From Lunularia cruciata (Eukaryota; Streptophyta; Marchantiopsida; Lunulariales; Lunulariaceae): a stretch of 64,000 nt of DNA. Shown here in pieces: positions 20,346 through 32,589 of the stretch (positions are counted from its first letter, which is position 1; the number at the start of each line of letters is the position of its first letter). Location of the stretch: positions 21,762,001 through 21,826,000 of the forward strand of contig OX419757.1 of assembly GCA_948567375.1 (NCBI GenBank). Reading direction: 5' to 3'. Under the pieces are notes generated by a model. That model was given only the letters and a program-made list of their open reading frames with translations, searched no databases and was not told the DNA's origin. Made by a program: the position numbers and the translations under genes.

Positions 20346-20830
20346 TCACATGCAAGTCCAGCTGATGCACTCCACAATTTATACTTATCTTCATTTGCGT
20401 TTTTCTTTTTCTGCACTTGCTGTCCACTTTCATGCTCACTGGCGTTATTTGAAACTTATTTAGTCGGAAGTACGCATCTCAGGAGTACTGAAGTAAGGAA
20501 CGTCTCAGCTACATTTATCTTCACATGTGTTCTTCAATATCGTCAGCAAGTAAAGTCATTCTTTTTGTCTCGAATAATAATGCTTTCCCTCGCTATCGTG
20601 TCACTCGTAAGAGAAAAGAGAGATAAAAGGCGACCGCGTAGGAAAAATGAAGGATGGGAAGACCCCATCAAGCCGTACAAGGGAGAGACAAAAAAGGTAA
20701 CATGGGGCATAAGAGAAAATAGACTTCCCTTGATATGCTAGGGAAAGTAGTAGAGTACTGCAGGGCTTCTAGCCCTCGTAATAAGGTAGAAGTCAACGTT
20801 TGCGGTGTCGAGTAGCGACTATTATTACAC
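20346..20830. repeat. duplicated flank of copia copy 3
   Basis: It aligns with 8077-8510, with an extra ~110 bp segment (about 20610-20720) missing from the other copy. No coding signal. Confidence 0.7.
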
Positions 20831-21638
20831 CGGACAAAGTTGTGTACTCCCAAAAGTTTTACGCTGATGTCTAGAAGCTACTTTCCCGCTCGTAGACGTT
20901 CAAGTCGCAAGAAACTCGAAACGTCCCACGCTATCCAGCTCTTACACATACAAATTGCACGAAACTCGAAACATCTCCTCGCTTTGACAATAAAATATTT
21001 GTTTCCTAGGTTGCGAAACATGGCACATATATCCACAGCAATTAGAAACGTGGTCATCAGAACCGTCTTAAAGTTACTATTGCTTAGTAAAATGCCAGTG
21101 GAACAATGGATTGCCCTAGCCTCCTTCGTACGGTAGTTCACAACACCAGACTTGTTTACAGGCGCGTATAACGTGTCAGGGTATAAATTATTTTCTAAAA
21201 ATTGTGAGAAAAATTTAACATCATGTTTTGGATGTTTTGAAGTTCACAGCGAAACTAGGAATATCCGACCGAATAGCATTCCACAAGGAAACACTTAATA
21301 CAAGCTACGAAAAGTGCACCAAAGAAAAAAAGCGCAAGGCTTGTGAAAAAATATGCGGAACCTTCAACCAAAGGAGAATACATTCCACAAGCATAACTGA
21401 TCATCTTGGATAGTCCTTTTGTTCACTATTGCTTCAAAGTATTATAAAGGTTCTCTAATGGCATATCTTGTAGAAGGTCTATGTTGTATTGTATTGTTTT
21501 GTTTTTGAGAGGAGTTCTTGCTATATCTTGCTAACCATGGTGTATAGTGGTAATCTTTGCTCTTTGTGACAATAATTGTCATTACATCCACTTGTGGAGT
21601 TAAGCATGCCAAAGTGGGATGACTCAATGTTGGCCAGA
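20831..21638. other. unassigned region
   Basis: Short frames on both strands (20840-21136 plus, 20878-21141 minus) have no recognisable domain. A phrase with gaaactcgaaac recurs about 55 bp apart near 20905 and 20960. Nothing else seen. Confidence 0.4.
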
Positions 21639-22716
21639 TGTTAGCATGGGTGTCATTCCCACAAGGATACCAGTAAAAATGACTAGAAGTGAAGGGAAAT
21701 GTCACTAAGATGCAGTTTTTATTATTATTTTCTATTTGACCTCTTGAGTAGGAATTATCTAAGGGTAATGTCACCTTAAGAGAGTAGTGTGATCCCCTAT
21801 GGTGCAATACAAAAAAGGGAAACTAAATATCACATTTACTACAAGTAGGTTCCAATTTACTTCTGAAGGTGATGACTCACTTTACTCTGAAGGTTCTTCC
21901 ACTCCAAAGACATTGTCTACAAAGATGTGTACTACCCTTCCCTAAAGGCACAACTCCAAAGGTGTCTTGCATCGGCTGAATGCCTTTGCCCTTTGATTCC
22001 ATGATACTTACAATACTCCTAATCAAGCTTGACTCTTCAATGCATAGGTTCACTCCTATGGATCCCTCAGAAATCATACATCATAATCAAGTACAAATAT
22101 ACCTCTCAAATATACACTTGAGCACTTGTGATCCTACTATGAAATTCCTCACCACTACTCAACATAGGCATTCACAACACTAAGAATGGAAGAGACACAA
22201 TTTGCAAAGAACTCAAAGTACTCCTTAATGAACTTTGATGATATGAGAATGAACACAAATGACTTTGTGCCAACGCCTTAAATACATTTGTGCTTTATCC
22301 CAAAGGGATTTTGAGGCTAAGTAGATCATTTGGAAATATATTATCTCTACCTACATCACTCACTTAAGATTCTAATCCTATCTTATCCTCATTATATGCA
22401 AGTTACTAAGGTGCCTGATACATGTCAAAGAAGGTGTCAAGTCTTCCATAAAGTCAATTTTAATTTTAACACCTCAGACCTACACCTCCAAAGACTTGCA
22501 TAACTACAAAGTCCTATACAACTCCAAACTCATTCCTCCTAAAGTATTAGATCTAAGGAGGTCTTTTGTTAACTTACTATTCCATTTCCTACAACTCTGA
22601 AGAACTTATTTCAATGAGTATCTTTTGCCTAAAGTTCTTGTTACATAAAACTACCTCTGCACTTAAAATTCCTAAGGAGGAGTTTATTCTACTCCTTGTA
22701 TTTTGCTATTTTAACA
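21639..22716 (-). repeat. LTR of an element family also at 33610 and 55295 (copy D1)
   Basis: A ~1.08 kb block bounded by TG...CA (tgttagcatggg ... ttttaaca). It aligns with 55295-56424 and with 33610-34320 (shared: cccacaaggatac, a -ggaac/attactc- stretch, tagtgtgatc/tagtgccac blocks, acttctgaag). On the minus strand it starts TGTTAAAA. It lies 3' of the coiled-coil segment on that strand. Confidence 0.65.
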
Positions 22717-23160
22717 AATAAGTATCACATACTTCAATGAACTTTATATCTATGTGTTCTCTAGGTCTAATTGCTAATTGGTCTATTTGCTCCTCTTTAT
22801 AGGTTCTTCCCTCCAATTCTAAACCTGCAACTTCAATTCATGTATTTTTGTCTTTTTTGCTTCCTTGCTCAACATCTCTACAAATTGATCTTGGACTTCC
22901 TCCAACTTCATATGGCACTCAACTTCTCTTCCTCCCATTGCCAATTCAACATTGCTATTTCTTTCTTCACCTCCTCCAACATTTGAGATTGCTCTGCTTC
23001 CCTATCTTCCTTCTCTTTCTTTAGGTCTTTGGCTAGTTGGGTTAATTGCAATGCCACCTCTATTTAGTACTTGGCCATCTGCAGACCAAGGTTATGATCT
23101 TTTATCTTTTCAACAAGTTTTGGTCAGTACTTGTATGGAGGACTGATTCACTGCTCAGTG
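22717..23160 (-). pseudogene. coiled-coil-type internal segment next to LTR D1
   Basis: The minus strand is rich in Glu/Lys/Gln/Leu codons in heptad-like spacing (plus strand: tcctccaacttcat, caattcaacattgc, ccttctctttcttt). A similar segment lies beside LTR D2 at 56440-57020. Plant Tat-type gypsy elements often carry such extra coding regions before the 3' LTR, so I infer an internal 3' part of that kind. No catalytic domain. Confidence 0.4.
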
Positions 23161-23689
23161 CTTGTATCCACGACCAATGTGATTAAGCTTTTTAGCTTTA
23201 TCACTTTGGTGAATCTGCTTTATCACCTTTATTATTCAAGGGATATTTTGGATATATGTACTATGTGTAGCATGGGTTTATTTGATTTTGATTCAAAACA
23301 ATGATTTGATAAATTTAAGGGTGTGGTGAACCTAACCATGTAAAGATTGTTTTAATGAACTCAATCAAAGAGAAATATGGAACCACTCTCTTAGACCCTT
23401 GCTAGCTAAGTTATAATCCAACATGATGCATACATGGGACCACTCATCAAGTTTCCTTCTCAACTCCTCCAATATTATACAAAACAAGAAGAACCAAAAA
23501 CTTGAAGATAAAATATATCTAGCTTCCTACCAGTCCATAATTTATAAGAAATCTTACCACTTTAAATGTATTTTTTGCAACAGTTCTAAAGATACATTGC
23601 TCACATGACAACTTGGCCTCAATGAGGCTTTGGTAACAACAATTTATTGAATGAAAACTCACAATTACCTTCACACCACAGTAGAATGA
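23161..23689. other. AT-rich spacer, nothing recognised
   Basis: No domain or repeat partner found. Short frames only. The right part may be further decayed copia integrase continuing from 23690. Confidence 0.35.
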
Positions 23690-23995
23690 AATAGCAAAAT
23701 GGAAGAACAAGACTCTATTTGATACAAATGTGTTGCCGTACCTACCTTCTAAAGGTAGGGGTGGCAATTTGGCATCTCAGATCAGAATGCAGAAATGGTC
23801 CTGGTGGTGGGAGGATGCTTGCTTGAGGAATTTCGGCCGGTGCATGTTTTCCCAACAGAGAAGTGAAGCATGTGTATTCTGGTACCTTCTCCAAGTCCAA
23901 ACCTCTCATAGAGCTAATGGCATTTAGTTGCTTAAGACATTGGAGACTTATGTGTCCAAGTTTTTGATCCCAAAGTGCACAGTTTTCGTCTTGAA
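23690..23995 (-). pseudogene. copia pre-integrase/integrase fragment
   Basis: The minus frame reads LWDQKLGHISLQCLKQLNA, then TCFTSLLGKHAPAE and FLHSDLRCQIATPTF. This is the copia pre-integrase zinc block followed by the first integrase strand with its catalytic Asp (HSD). The first His of the zinc block is Asp and a stop follows at about 23745. A short isolated scrap of an old insertion. Confidence 0.75.
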
Positions 23996-24599
23996 TATAT
24001 ATGAATATATATATAAGAAGGTATAAGGTGATTATAAATAATCATCACTCATGGAAATGGCACTAAAACTATGAAAATTATTTATAAGTAAAGATTCAGG
24101 CAATTTAACAAGGAGGATATTTTTATTATGAGAAATGAAAATAAGAGGCAAATCAAAGGAATTAGGTCTTAGTTTAAATGAGTGGGTAGACCATAAAATG
24201 TAGGGATTCTACTCCATAGACAACTGATAGGACATCAGTTGCCATGAATTCACACATGGAGATTGAGCTTCAAGCAAGAAATAACACCAATCGGAGTTGG
24301 AACTTGGTAAGTTGGTCTCAATTATGGACTAACTGCATATGCAAACATGGAGCCCCACCAAAAATCACTTCTTGGGACTCCTTGCTTGCTCAAAGCTAAG
24401 CAAAACTGCTATCTGCAATCTGTGGATGGGTAGGAGCAGTCGTGCAGGTTGTTATGTAGATGAGAGAGAATGACTGACCAGACCTCATTGACTAAATTCT
24501 CCTCCAGGATGGAACCATTCAAGGCTGCTTGATTGGATGCCAAAGAATTTACTGAATTTCAAAAAGCTGAATAAGTTCCTCTATGATGCTATTCAAGGC
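23996..24599. other. unassigned region
   Basis: No domain recognised on either strand. AT-rich. The minus strand could hold decayed protease/gag of the copia scrap at 23690, but I cannot show it. Confidence 0.35.
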
Positions 24600-25180
24600 T
24601 ATAGCGATGCAGCTAGGGTTCTTCTTGGATTGATCGAGAGATGATTTGGTGATTTGGTGATTACGGTGAGTGTAAGTGGCGAGTGCTTCCTATGAGAGAG
24701 TGTTTGAACATGGGTGCAATGATAATCTTGGCTTGTATTTGACCAGGTAATGGCTTATTTGCGAGACAAGTTTGTGTTTTCTCAAGCAAGTTTCAATCAG
24801 CATTTGTTTGTAGGACCAATTCCTCAAGGTGAGAAAGTTTATCATACAAAAGATAATACCTTCTTCTCTTGGCTAATACCTTCTTTTATTGGCTTGTATT
24901 TGACTAGGTAATAGCTGTATTCTCCAGGGTCTCGTGCTGCAACTAGGGTTCTTCCTGGATTGATTGAGATATAATCTGGTGATAAGAGGGAGTGTAGGTG
25001 GTGAGTGCTTCCTATGAGAGAGTGTTTGAACATGGATGCAATGATCATCTTGGCTTGTATTTGACCGGGTGATGGCTGATTTGCGAGAGAAGTTTGTGTT
25101 TTCTCAAAGAAATTCAATCAACATTTGTTTGTAGGACCAATTCAACAAGGTGATAGAGTTTATTCATACAAGAGATACTT
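24600..25180. repeat. tandem duplication, ~320-330 bp period
   Basis: 24600-24865 and 24930-25180 are imperfect copies: gctagggttcttcttggatt, gagtgcttcctatgagagag, tgtttgaacatgg, cttggcttgtatttgacc, tttgtttgtaggaccaattc occur in both in the same order. No coding role seen. Confidence 0.85.
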
Positions 25181-25959
25181 AGTCTGCAATGTTCATCAGT
25201 TTGCAGCTTGATTTTTATTATAATACCTTCTTCTCTTTAATCAAAGTCATTTACACAAAAAAAAATCCTGTGGAGTGCATGTAATTATAGTACATCCATC
25301 AAGGTCACTCTTTCATTATTTAGAAGAAGGATCTGGCCTACAATAATCCCCAAATAGGGAAGGCTGTTTCATCTCCAATATAATTTTTTTGAGATTGATG
25401 TGAAAGCTAGAAACGGATAGGGTACGACAAATGAGGGTGGTGCTAGGGTACACCTACTAACCGTTGTCATTAAGAGCACCCAATGTTGGAGCTCTTTGCG
25501 AGCAGAATGCCTTTGTAGACTTGTACATAAAACATTGGCAAGATGCTATCCTTATCTTTCCTCTTATTCTTCACAATTTTATTCTTTACAGTGGCCCCTG
25601 TAATGATAGCTTTCTTCTATTTTTTTGAACGGTAGTCTGAGGCATAATGGAAACCCTCTTGCAGACTGGATATTTGTTGGGTGGTTTGCTACATGGTTGG
25701 TCTTTGTTGTTGTATGTACAAGCTTCATGTTTGCAAGGTTTTATAAATTGTGCTGGTTTTATTCTGCGGTCTCTACCCGTTCCTGTGAACAGTGTTGTGC
25801 CTTCGGATCTTCTTGTTTCATTTCATTTCAATTCTCTCAAAGAATGTGATAACTTATTGTAAGGAGATAAGCGTATGATTCTTAAGGTTTTGATACAAGC
25901 TCCATATTGCAAGTGCTTATTCTTCTTGTCCAGAAACTATTAGACAAATAGTATGCATT
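25181..25959. other. unassigned region
   Basis: Two overlapping plus frames (25625-25862) are short and hydrophobic, without a known domain. I see nothing else. Confidence 0.35.
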
Positions 25960-26140
25960 TGAATGACTTGCTGTCTGAGGTTATGAACATATTGGATACA
26001 GGATTCTTCACTTTCATCCGTAGGTTAGAGAAACGTTCCCACGGAGACATCCGGGTTACTATGTCTTGAGAATTATAAGTGGTTCTCAACATCTCCCAAA
26101 TTTTGTGGGAGATGCTACACTCTTGGACATGACTAAAGTC
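25960..26140 (-). pseudogene. possible copia gag fragment
   Basis: The minus frame reads CSISHKIWEMLRTTYNSQ and, further on, WERFSNLRMKVKNPVSNMF. The spacing resembles the copia gag block in which KEIWDKL...YEG is followed by F-x-x-LKM-x-x-x-ES. A short match, and a chance resemblance is possible. Confidence 0.4.
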
Positions 26141-27309
26141 TCGGCAGCAGCATCCCCCTGTTAGACTACCTTAGAATTTTGAGAATCTGAGAATTTGAGA
26201 AATTTTCCTTCTCAATTTGTTATTATTGTGTTAACATCGTCGACCAGCACTTGTTCTACATAAATTTGGCAGCTTATGTAGCAACCACGGTTACGGTTGC
26301 AACTCCTGTCCTGGGTAGTTGGAGTTGGGAGGGGGCTAAGGCAAGGTGTTGCAGACAACATCCCAATAATTTTTCAACATCAAGCTTATTTCAAATCATA
26401 ATTTCAGAACAAGTTGGAAGGGTTAGCTATTATAGCTTGTGCCAAGCGCTGGTGTTGAGTAAATTTGTGTGTTTGCTTCTATGGTGTTTACTCAAAATTT
26501 TATGGTTTTATCTGTGTGTAAGTATGAGTCTACCAAACCTTAACTCACGATTCTTGAGTTTGAGATGTAATCTGTTCTTCAGACCGTGAATTGATACTAC
26601 ATACTGTAGATTTGTTTTCCTGTGGATTTGTTTCTTCTGTCTGTGGGTTGGTGAGTGAAGAACAGAGTGGTGGGAAGGTCAAAATTTTGCATTTTTGAGA
26701 ATTAACAGGTGAATCTGCATCCAACTTCCGCAGCAGGTATCTTAGGGCAATCTCTCAAACTTTACTATAGAAGCTCTCAAAGAGAGCTTCTAGACCTTTT
26801 TATGTCATATCGAAATTCTGAGTAGAATAGATAACACTGCAGGGAATCAACCAGTATGAATTCAATTATTTTCTATTAAATTGTAGAGTACAATGGTATA
26901 GTCAAGAGTTTAGGGTAAAATCAACAAAGTGATAGCCCTTCATGCAGAGGAGGCCTTTACCAGTCTATGACTGAAAACAGAAAGTTGTGTAGAAAAAGCA
27001 TTTGACTTGAAGTTTAGATGTTAACTGGTTGAATAATCTCTGTTCCTCGAAAGTAAGACTTAGATCTTCGGACGACAATTATCGCCGACGGTGTTCCTGA
27101 CTAGTGCTGCGAAAGTCATCAGATTTCAAATATGCTCGTTTGGATCTTATGTCTGCACATATCCAATTATAATTTGAACAATGTAGCACCGACGCACATG
27201 GTGTGTTATGCCAGAAAACGACTGGCAATTGCAATGTCTAAATATTAGTTGGAAAACAAGCTGAAGAGAAAACTCCTACTATAAGGCAGAAACAAATGAA
27301 AGTCGATGC
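26141..27309. other. unassigned region
   Basis: The longest frame (26251-26589, plus) has no recognised domain. No repeat partner found in the window. It lies 3' of the PPO pseudogene. Confidence 0.4.
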
Positions 27310-27609
27310 GTGCGACCACCCCGATCAGGAGAATAGGCATAGGCCAACTGTCTTCAGATGTACATTGAGACTAAACCCACCTGGATTAACCTTCAAAGTG
27401 AATATCTTTATAAGATAATCCAGATCAAACTGGAGAAGACTAGTCACCGTTTCATAACAAAATCTGACTGTACCATATTGACTGTAAACTATACGTATGT
27501 CAATCAGAATGTGATATATCACACCTGCCAATGTCAAAGTGATCTGATCGTGATCACAATAAACATCTCAATCTCAATACGATAGATGTATGCAATTCTT
27601 CTCTCAACA
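27310..27609 (-). repeat. 3' flank of PPO pseudogene, duplicated at 60440-60970
   Basis: 27470-27609 aligns closely with 60840-60972 (tcaatcagaatgtgat, atgtcaaagtgatct, cgtgatca, aataaacatct). It shows that the duplication extends past the stop codons. The echo found downstream of the other copy (60783-60837) is missing here. Confidence 0.8.
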
Positions 27610-29415
27610 TCACTGGAACTGTTGCCTGATGTTGCTGAATTTGATCATAACATTGCTCTCCCTGAACTTTGGCACTATGGTAACTGTAGTGTCGAGATTG
27701 TAGTCCGTGATTCCCAACCTCTTCAAGGACACACCAGTCGTGAATTGAAAGAGCTCATACTTCTCCTCTTCACCTGCCACAGTTGCCATGCCGCTAGCAA
27801 GATGGGTAAAGGCTCTTACATAGTCAGATTGACCTATATCAGTAGTTATATTGGCTCGGGGATCGTCAATGTACAGGTCCAAGCGCACGTAGAGCCCAAG
27901 GGGAATTTGAACGCCCTCTATTATGATTCCCTCACTCAACTGGTCTACCCTCTTCACCTGCGTTACTTTCAGATCCTCTTCCGTAGGAGCCCGACGCGGA
28001 AGCTTAAAGCACTGTGAACTCTCCCCGATGGTGTTGTTCGTCGCTTGGTTCCCAGTTTGCAGTCTTCATGGTGCCGGAGGCTGTGGTCTTCTCCTTCGGC
28101 TGGTGCTCGATCCGCAGCCTATCTGATTCTGACATATCCTGATACAAGTATCCCAGCTTTCTGCTGTCGATTGTCTGACTCAAAGTCGCGATCACCATGT
28201 CACCATTTTCGTCGTAGAATGTAAACTCCGTGTCGAGGAAGTCGGGGTCATCGAAGTCCATCCGGTCCCTGTCGCCTGCTTGAGTCACGTTGTCTGGAAG
28301 AGTTTTCCACAAGTCCCATGAGCGATTGACGTTGGTGTGATGATGGTAGAAAATGGGGTCACGTCCAGCGTAGATGAAATTTCCCATGTCTGGATTGTCG
28401 GGCTCATCTGGGTTGTTGTACAAGCCCACCCATTCGTGCGCATGGTTGTGAAGATCTTCTGCTGGACCAGATATTCTGGAATTTGCCCCACTGGGACAGA
28501 ATTGTCTGAATTGTTGATGATACCAATGCGGTAAGGACCACCGAGAAATCGCTGACTGCTGACTTGGTTGACCATAGCGTTCCAAATGATACACACGTTG
28601 TCATCTATGATCTGCTGGTCTGTGAAATGCTGCGTTCCATTTAGTTCACCCTCAGCATCGTAAGCTAGTGGAAGAGCTTTACCTGGAAAACGGGCCGGCT
28701 TCCTGTTGGCGTTGACGAGTTGAGAATTGTCGACCTTGGTGCGGTTTGCGAATGTGAGTGGAAAGTCCGCGAGGAACATGCTAGGTATCAAATTTGCATT
28801 AGTTCCAGAAAGATGGTTGTCCCAGTTCCAGAACGGAAGAGCGAAGTCGTGATCATTGATCAAGCTACCCAGAATTTTCTCATGGAAGTATATTAACATC
28901 CTATGCCATGGAAGAAAAGTCCAACTGTAATGCACTTGAAGATGTTGGCGGTCGGCTGACCCTGTGGATATGAAGTGAACTTTTGGTCGAATGCGTCATT
29001 GCAGAAAGAACAATTTGTATGCCACTGCTTGAGGAGACTTCTGGGGTCATCGTCTTCATTTTGGCATATGCCAAATTGTACTTCGAGACATATTCAGGGT
29101 CTTTTGCTAGTTCATGTGCGGGTTTCACGCAGGGAAGTAACAGTAGGAAGCACAAATTTTTTGGCGTCCTTTTAGGTCCCGGTATACAGCACACCAACTG
29201 GTCCCCGTTCAACTGGTCCCCGCTCTTCTTTTTAAGGGTGATGTTGTGGCACTGACCTTGGCTGGAAGCCCGAAATGTGCTGCATCGGCGACTTGCCCAG
29301 GCTGCAGAACTTGTATGCAGAACACAGTTGCCAACACATAAGTGCTCCACATGCAGGCTCTGTTTGAAGCACTGCCCCCTCCTGGACCTCGTTTGGAGCA
29401 CACGAGTTTGTCCAT
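27610..29415 (-). pseudogene. polyphenol oxidase pseudogene (PPO copy 1)
   Basis: It is homologous along its full length to the intact PPO at 60973-62808, with the same start (MDKLVCSKRGPGGG at 29415) and the same end (IRQQFQ at 27610). The frame is broken several times: just after the N-terminal segment (about 29280), near the CuA region (about 29060, where a small deletion removes residues before the HCxxC motif), after VPVGQIPE (about 28480), and around 28010-27960, where a piece is missing. CuB ligands remain (LHNHAHEWVG, FYHHHTNVNRSW), but the Asp of NVDRLW is Asn. The protein cannot be made whole. It is a recent tandem-type duplicate. Confidence 0.92.
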
Positions 29416-29534
29416 CTGCGAATCGGGTAACTTGGAAGTGGTCTAAGTGGATCTCAGGATCGTTCACACAGTACTATAACTGCAGTGATTCACTCGGCCA
29501 CCATGTTGACACAGTGAGGTTCGCCCCCAACCCT

Positions 29535-29558
29535 GTATATAAAGGTGATAACCAATCA
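29535..29558 (-). promoter_or_regulatory. TATA and CCAAT boxes upstream of PPO pseudogene
   Basis: The plus strand has gtatataaag at 29535-29544, so the minus strand carries CTTTATATAC about 120 bp before the ATG at 29415. A CCAAT motif (plus strand) lies at 29552-29556, just further upstream. This fits a core promoter. The same stretch upstream of the intact gene has diverged and lacks an obvious TATA. Confidence 0.55.
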
Positions 29559-30680
29559 GGAGAGTTGCACTTTGCACTTGGTAGCAGGCGAGAGACACAT
29601 AGGCCCTGGGCCGATTCTAGTGCTTCAAAAATATGGGAATCATACTGATCATAGCCTAGCAGAAAGAGAGTAATCATTCAAACATGTACGACTCTACACG
29701 AGAGTGTTTTGCTAGAGGATTGGGAGAAGGTTTCCAGATAGTCTTCGTGGATCCATAATATGGCTCTAATTTTTACAAATAGCAAGTGGACGTAATTAGC
29801 ATTACGCAACTGTGCAGGATAAAACACGAAACTTGAATCAATGTCTAAAGTAATCTGGATATGAACCAAATAACATTCCGATCCTTCAAGTTTGTACGAA
29901 TAACAAGACCTAGAAACCTTTGTTTCCTACGTACTAAACTTCCGCAATGACTAACAACTGCACCTGAGCTTTCTCATTACCTTGAACCAACTGTGTGACT
30001 ATGCGCCGAACCGGAACAAAACTGCAGTTTAGACTGCTAGAAAGAGAGAGAAAGAAGTTGCATTTGACACGAGAAAATAATCTTTACATAGGAACCCAGA
30101 CGGTGGGAAGAAAACAGAAGGATGTCATTATTGCATGGCTATTCTCATGCGTCCGGTCCCACTAATCTGCAAATTTTTCAGCTCCACAATCCTTATTTTA
30201 AACGTGGTGTGTGAAGATTAACGTCTATGCACTGCCTTTCAATTTCGCTCAATAATTTCATTACGTGGAGGTCCAACTGCTCACCCGAAATGATCTTCTT
30301 CTTGTGTTTCAATGTGCATATACGGACCCTATTCTGCACCTTCTATGCTGTAATTTGGGAATTACTTCATTAAAATTAAACTACTCATCGTGAGTGTTGG
30401 ATTAAGACAACATCCTAAACTTTGTGATCTTTTTATTTACATGATTCAATTTATTATCAACCATGTGCTAAGGTGTTTTGTTTTATTTGCAATTTTCAAT
30501 TCAATCATAGCCTGTTGAAAATTATTGTGAAACTAATGAAATATTTATATCAATTACATAATAATACGGGATCATCCATACGCTTGATTCTCTTCTTGTA
30601 TTTTGGGTTATACACTAGCTGCTTTGTAGCATTTTGAGTGTTGTTGTATATTGGAGTTGGACTATCTTGTCCAAACTGCA
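29559..30680. other. upstream region of PPO pseudogene, partly duplicated
   Basis: 29960-30150 aligns with 63340-63530 (cattaccttga, tgcgcc, aattgc, tcattattgca, ctcatg). The rest shows no gene or repeat. 30160-30680 is AT-rich without signal. Confidence 0.55.
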
Positions 30681-31225
30681 CTTCCATGAATGACCTCCAA
30701 AGTCATATTTCTTCCTTGGTAGCTAAACATGTTATTATATACTATATACTTTTGTAGTAGAAGTAACAATGTTGTTCTTACTGTTCCAAGCTGGAGATCT
30801 ACCATTCCTCATGAATATAAAGCTAATATGTGACTTCTTTTGTCTAAGTCAAATGCAAAATTAGTATCATAGTACCTTGCTAGTGTACCAGAAGCATCTG
30901 AGCCACCACTATAGTCTAATCCATAGTTAAAAGTAAAGCACATTTCAGATATCCAAAATTTCTATTCATTACTATTCTATTCACTATTCTAATGTTAAGC
31001 TGGAGGAATAGAACTAAAGCGTTTCCCTTTGCTAACAATATGAGTTATATCAAAATATTGTACCAATCAAAGCATACATTAAACATCCTATTACTTTTGG
31101 TATGGTGCTCTAAATGGTTTTCTTTCTTCCACTCGTAACATATCTTTTTTAGTCAATGTATCTTGAAATTCTCTCTGTCATGAAAATCTGTAGTCCTACA
31201 TAGCATTCTACTTCTCCATGTGTAA

Positions 31226-31462
31226 TTGCAAACCCTCTTGCTGCAACCAAAAAAGTCTATTCAGCAACTTGCAAACACTCTTTTCCTTTTGACCTTCTTT
31301 GTATCCTTGTGGCTATTCAATGTAAATCTCCTCATGCAAATGTTTATTAAGAAGAGATATCTTGATGTCAGATTGAGCTATCTATATGTCTTCCATGTGG
31401 CTAACAAAAGAGCAAATCTAATGGAATCAAACTTGATTACTAGAGGAAATGTCTCTTCTTAG
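31226..31462 (-). pseudogene. copia RT fragment
   Basis: The minus strand encodes AQSDIKISLLNKHLHEEIYI, followed after a stop by PQGYKEG, matching the copia RT segment between the first catalytic Asp and the QPEGF motif. The open plus-strand frame over the same bases is a shadow. Confidence 0.7.
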
Positions 31463-32198
31463 CCAATTTGTGCAAGTTTTAAATAACCCTGGGCTACGAG
31501 TCTAGCCTTGTGCCTTGAGATGTTTCACTTAGCATCAAGTTTGGTGTATAAACTTATATTCTATTATTTTATTATTATTATTAAGTTTTTCCATTTTGAC
31601 AATGTTTGTAGTTTCCAAGTCACGTTGTGCTCAATGACTTGAATTCCTCATTTATAGCCTTCACTCACTTAGGTGATAGCATTGCATCTTGGGAATTAAT
31701 AGGATTTACATCCACATCTTCTACTTCAATCTTAACTGCAATAATGCAAGCACAAGATGTCTCATTACAATCCCACTTGATATGACTTTGTAGGTCATTT
31801 ATACAACTGCAGTTTGGATCCCACTCCATCTTGGACAAGTGCAGTGGGATTTATGGTAGTCTTCTCATTCTGCCACTTTTATGATTATCTCCATCTTAAA
31901 TGGTTGAAGTTGACCTTGTTTGCAAAATAAATTCTTGATTTTCTTCACTCTTTTCTTGAAGTGGAAAAATGCTAGTCCCACTTGTAGATTCTTTTATAGG
32001 ATCATTTTTAAACTCCCTAGAAGGTAGTGGGAACTCTCCATCAACTTCTATCTCATCAATTCTCATTCTAGCATTGGCTGCTTCATCTCTCTTGAAAATA
32101 ATCTACATCTAATTAAGCATCTATGACCATTAATAATCACATAGCTCTTATTTGAACATGACATCCCTACTTTCCCATATCTTTTTCTTCTTCTGATC

Positions 32199-32447
32199 TC
32201 AGAATCTGAAGGCTTTGGATCCTAAATTATATCCAACAAAAAATATCTCTTGTGTCTTTGTATCAAACTTTGTTCTCAGATGATGTGTGCACAAAGATTG
32301 AGCAAACAAACATTCTTGGATACGCCACTCTTGCTTGCTTTTTCCATGCCAAAGCTTATAAAGATGTGTGCACCCTTTGATGTGTGAAAAAACATTGAGA
32401 AACCAAATGTTCTCAGATGTGCCACTCTTGCTTTTGCACCGTGCCAA
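32199..32447 (-). pseudogene. copia integrase C-terminal fragment
   Basis: The frame of 82 codons ends LRTKFDTKTQEIFFVGYNLG, then SKAFRF, the conserved K-F-D-x-K-x-E-x-x-F-V-G-Y block after the integrase core. A local duplication (phrase tgccaaagcttataaaga at both 32342 and 32442) has repeated the Trp-His-Gly/Lys-Ser-Lys part within the frame. Confidence 0.75.
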
Positions 32448-32543
32448 AGCTTATAAAGAATTTTTGCTCCAACTTTGCTAAAAACTCCTCCCTACTTTCC
32501 TAGAACACATTTATCATAATAGAGAGAATTTTGACTACCAAAA

Positions 32544-32548
<5 letters not shown>

Positions 32549-32584
<36 letters not shown>
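32549..32584. repeat. (CT)18 microsatellite
   Basis: About 36 bp of uninterrupted CT dinucleotide inside the decayed copia element. Confidence 0.95.

Positions 32585-32589
<5 letters not shown>

Noticed and set aside
27586-28017. Plus-strand frame of 143 codons, with a twin at 60949-61386 (145 codons)
   Set aside because: Both are exact antisense shadows of the PPO C-terminal coding region; the conservation comes from PPO.
28975-29648. Plus-strand frames over the PPO pseudogene 5' part
   Set aside because: Antisense of PPO; the similar frames at 62293-62870 shadow the intact gene.
32549-32584. (CT)n as a promoter GAGA-type element
   Set aside because: It lies inside decayed copia coding DNA with no gene start nearby.
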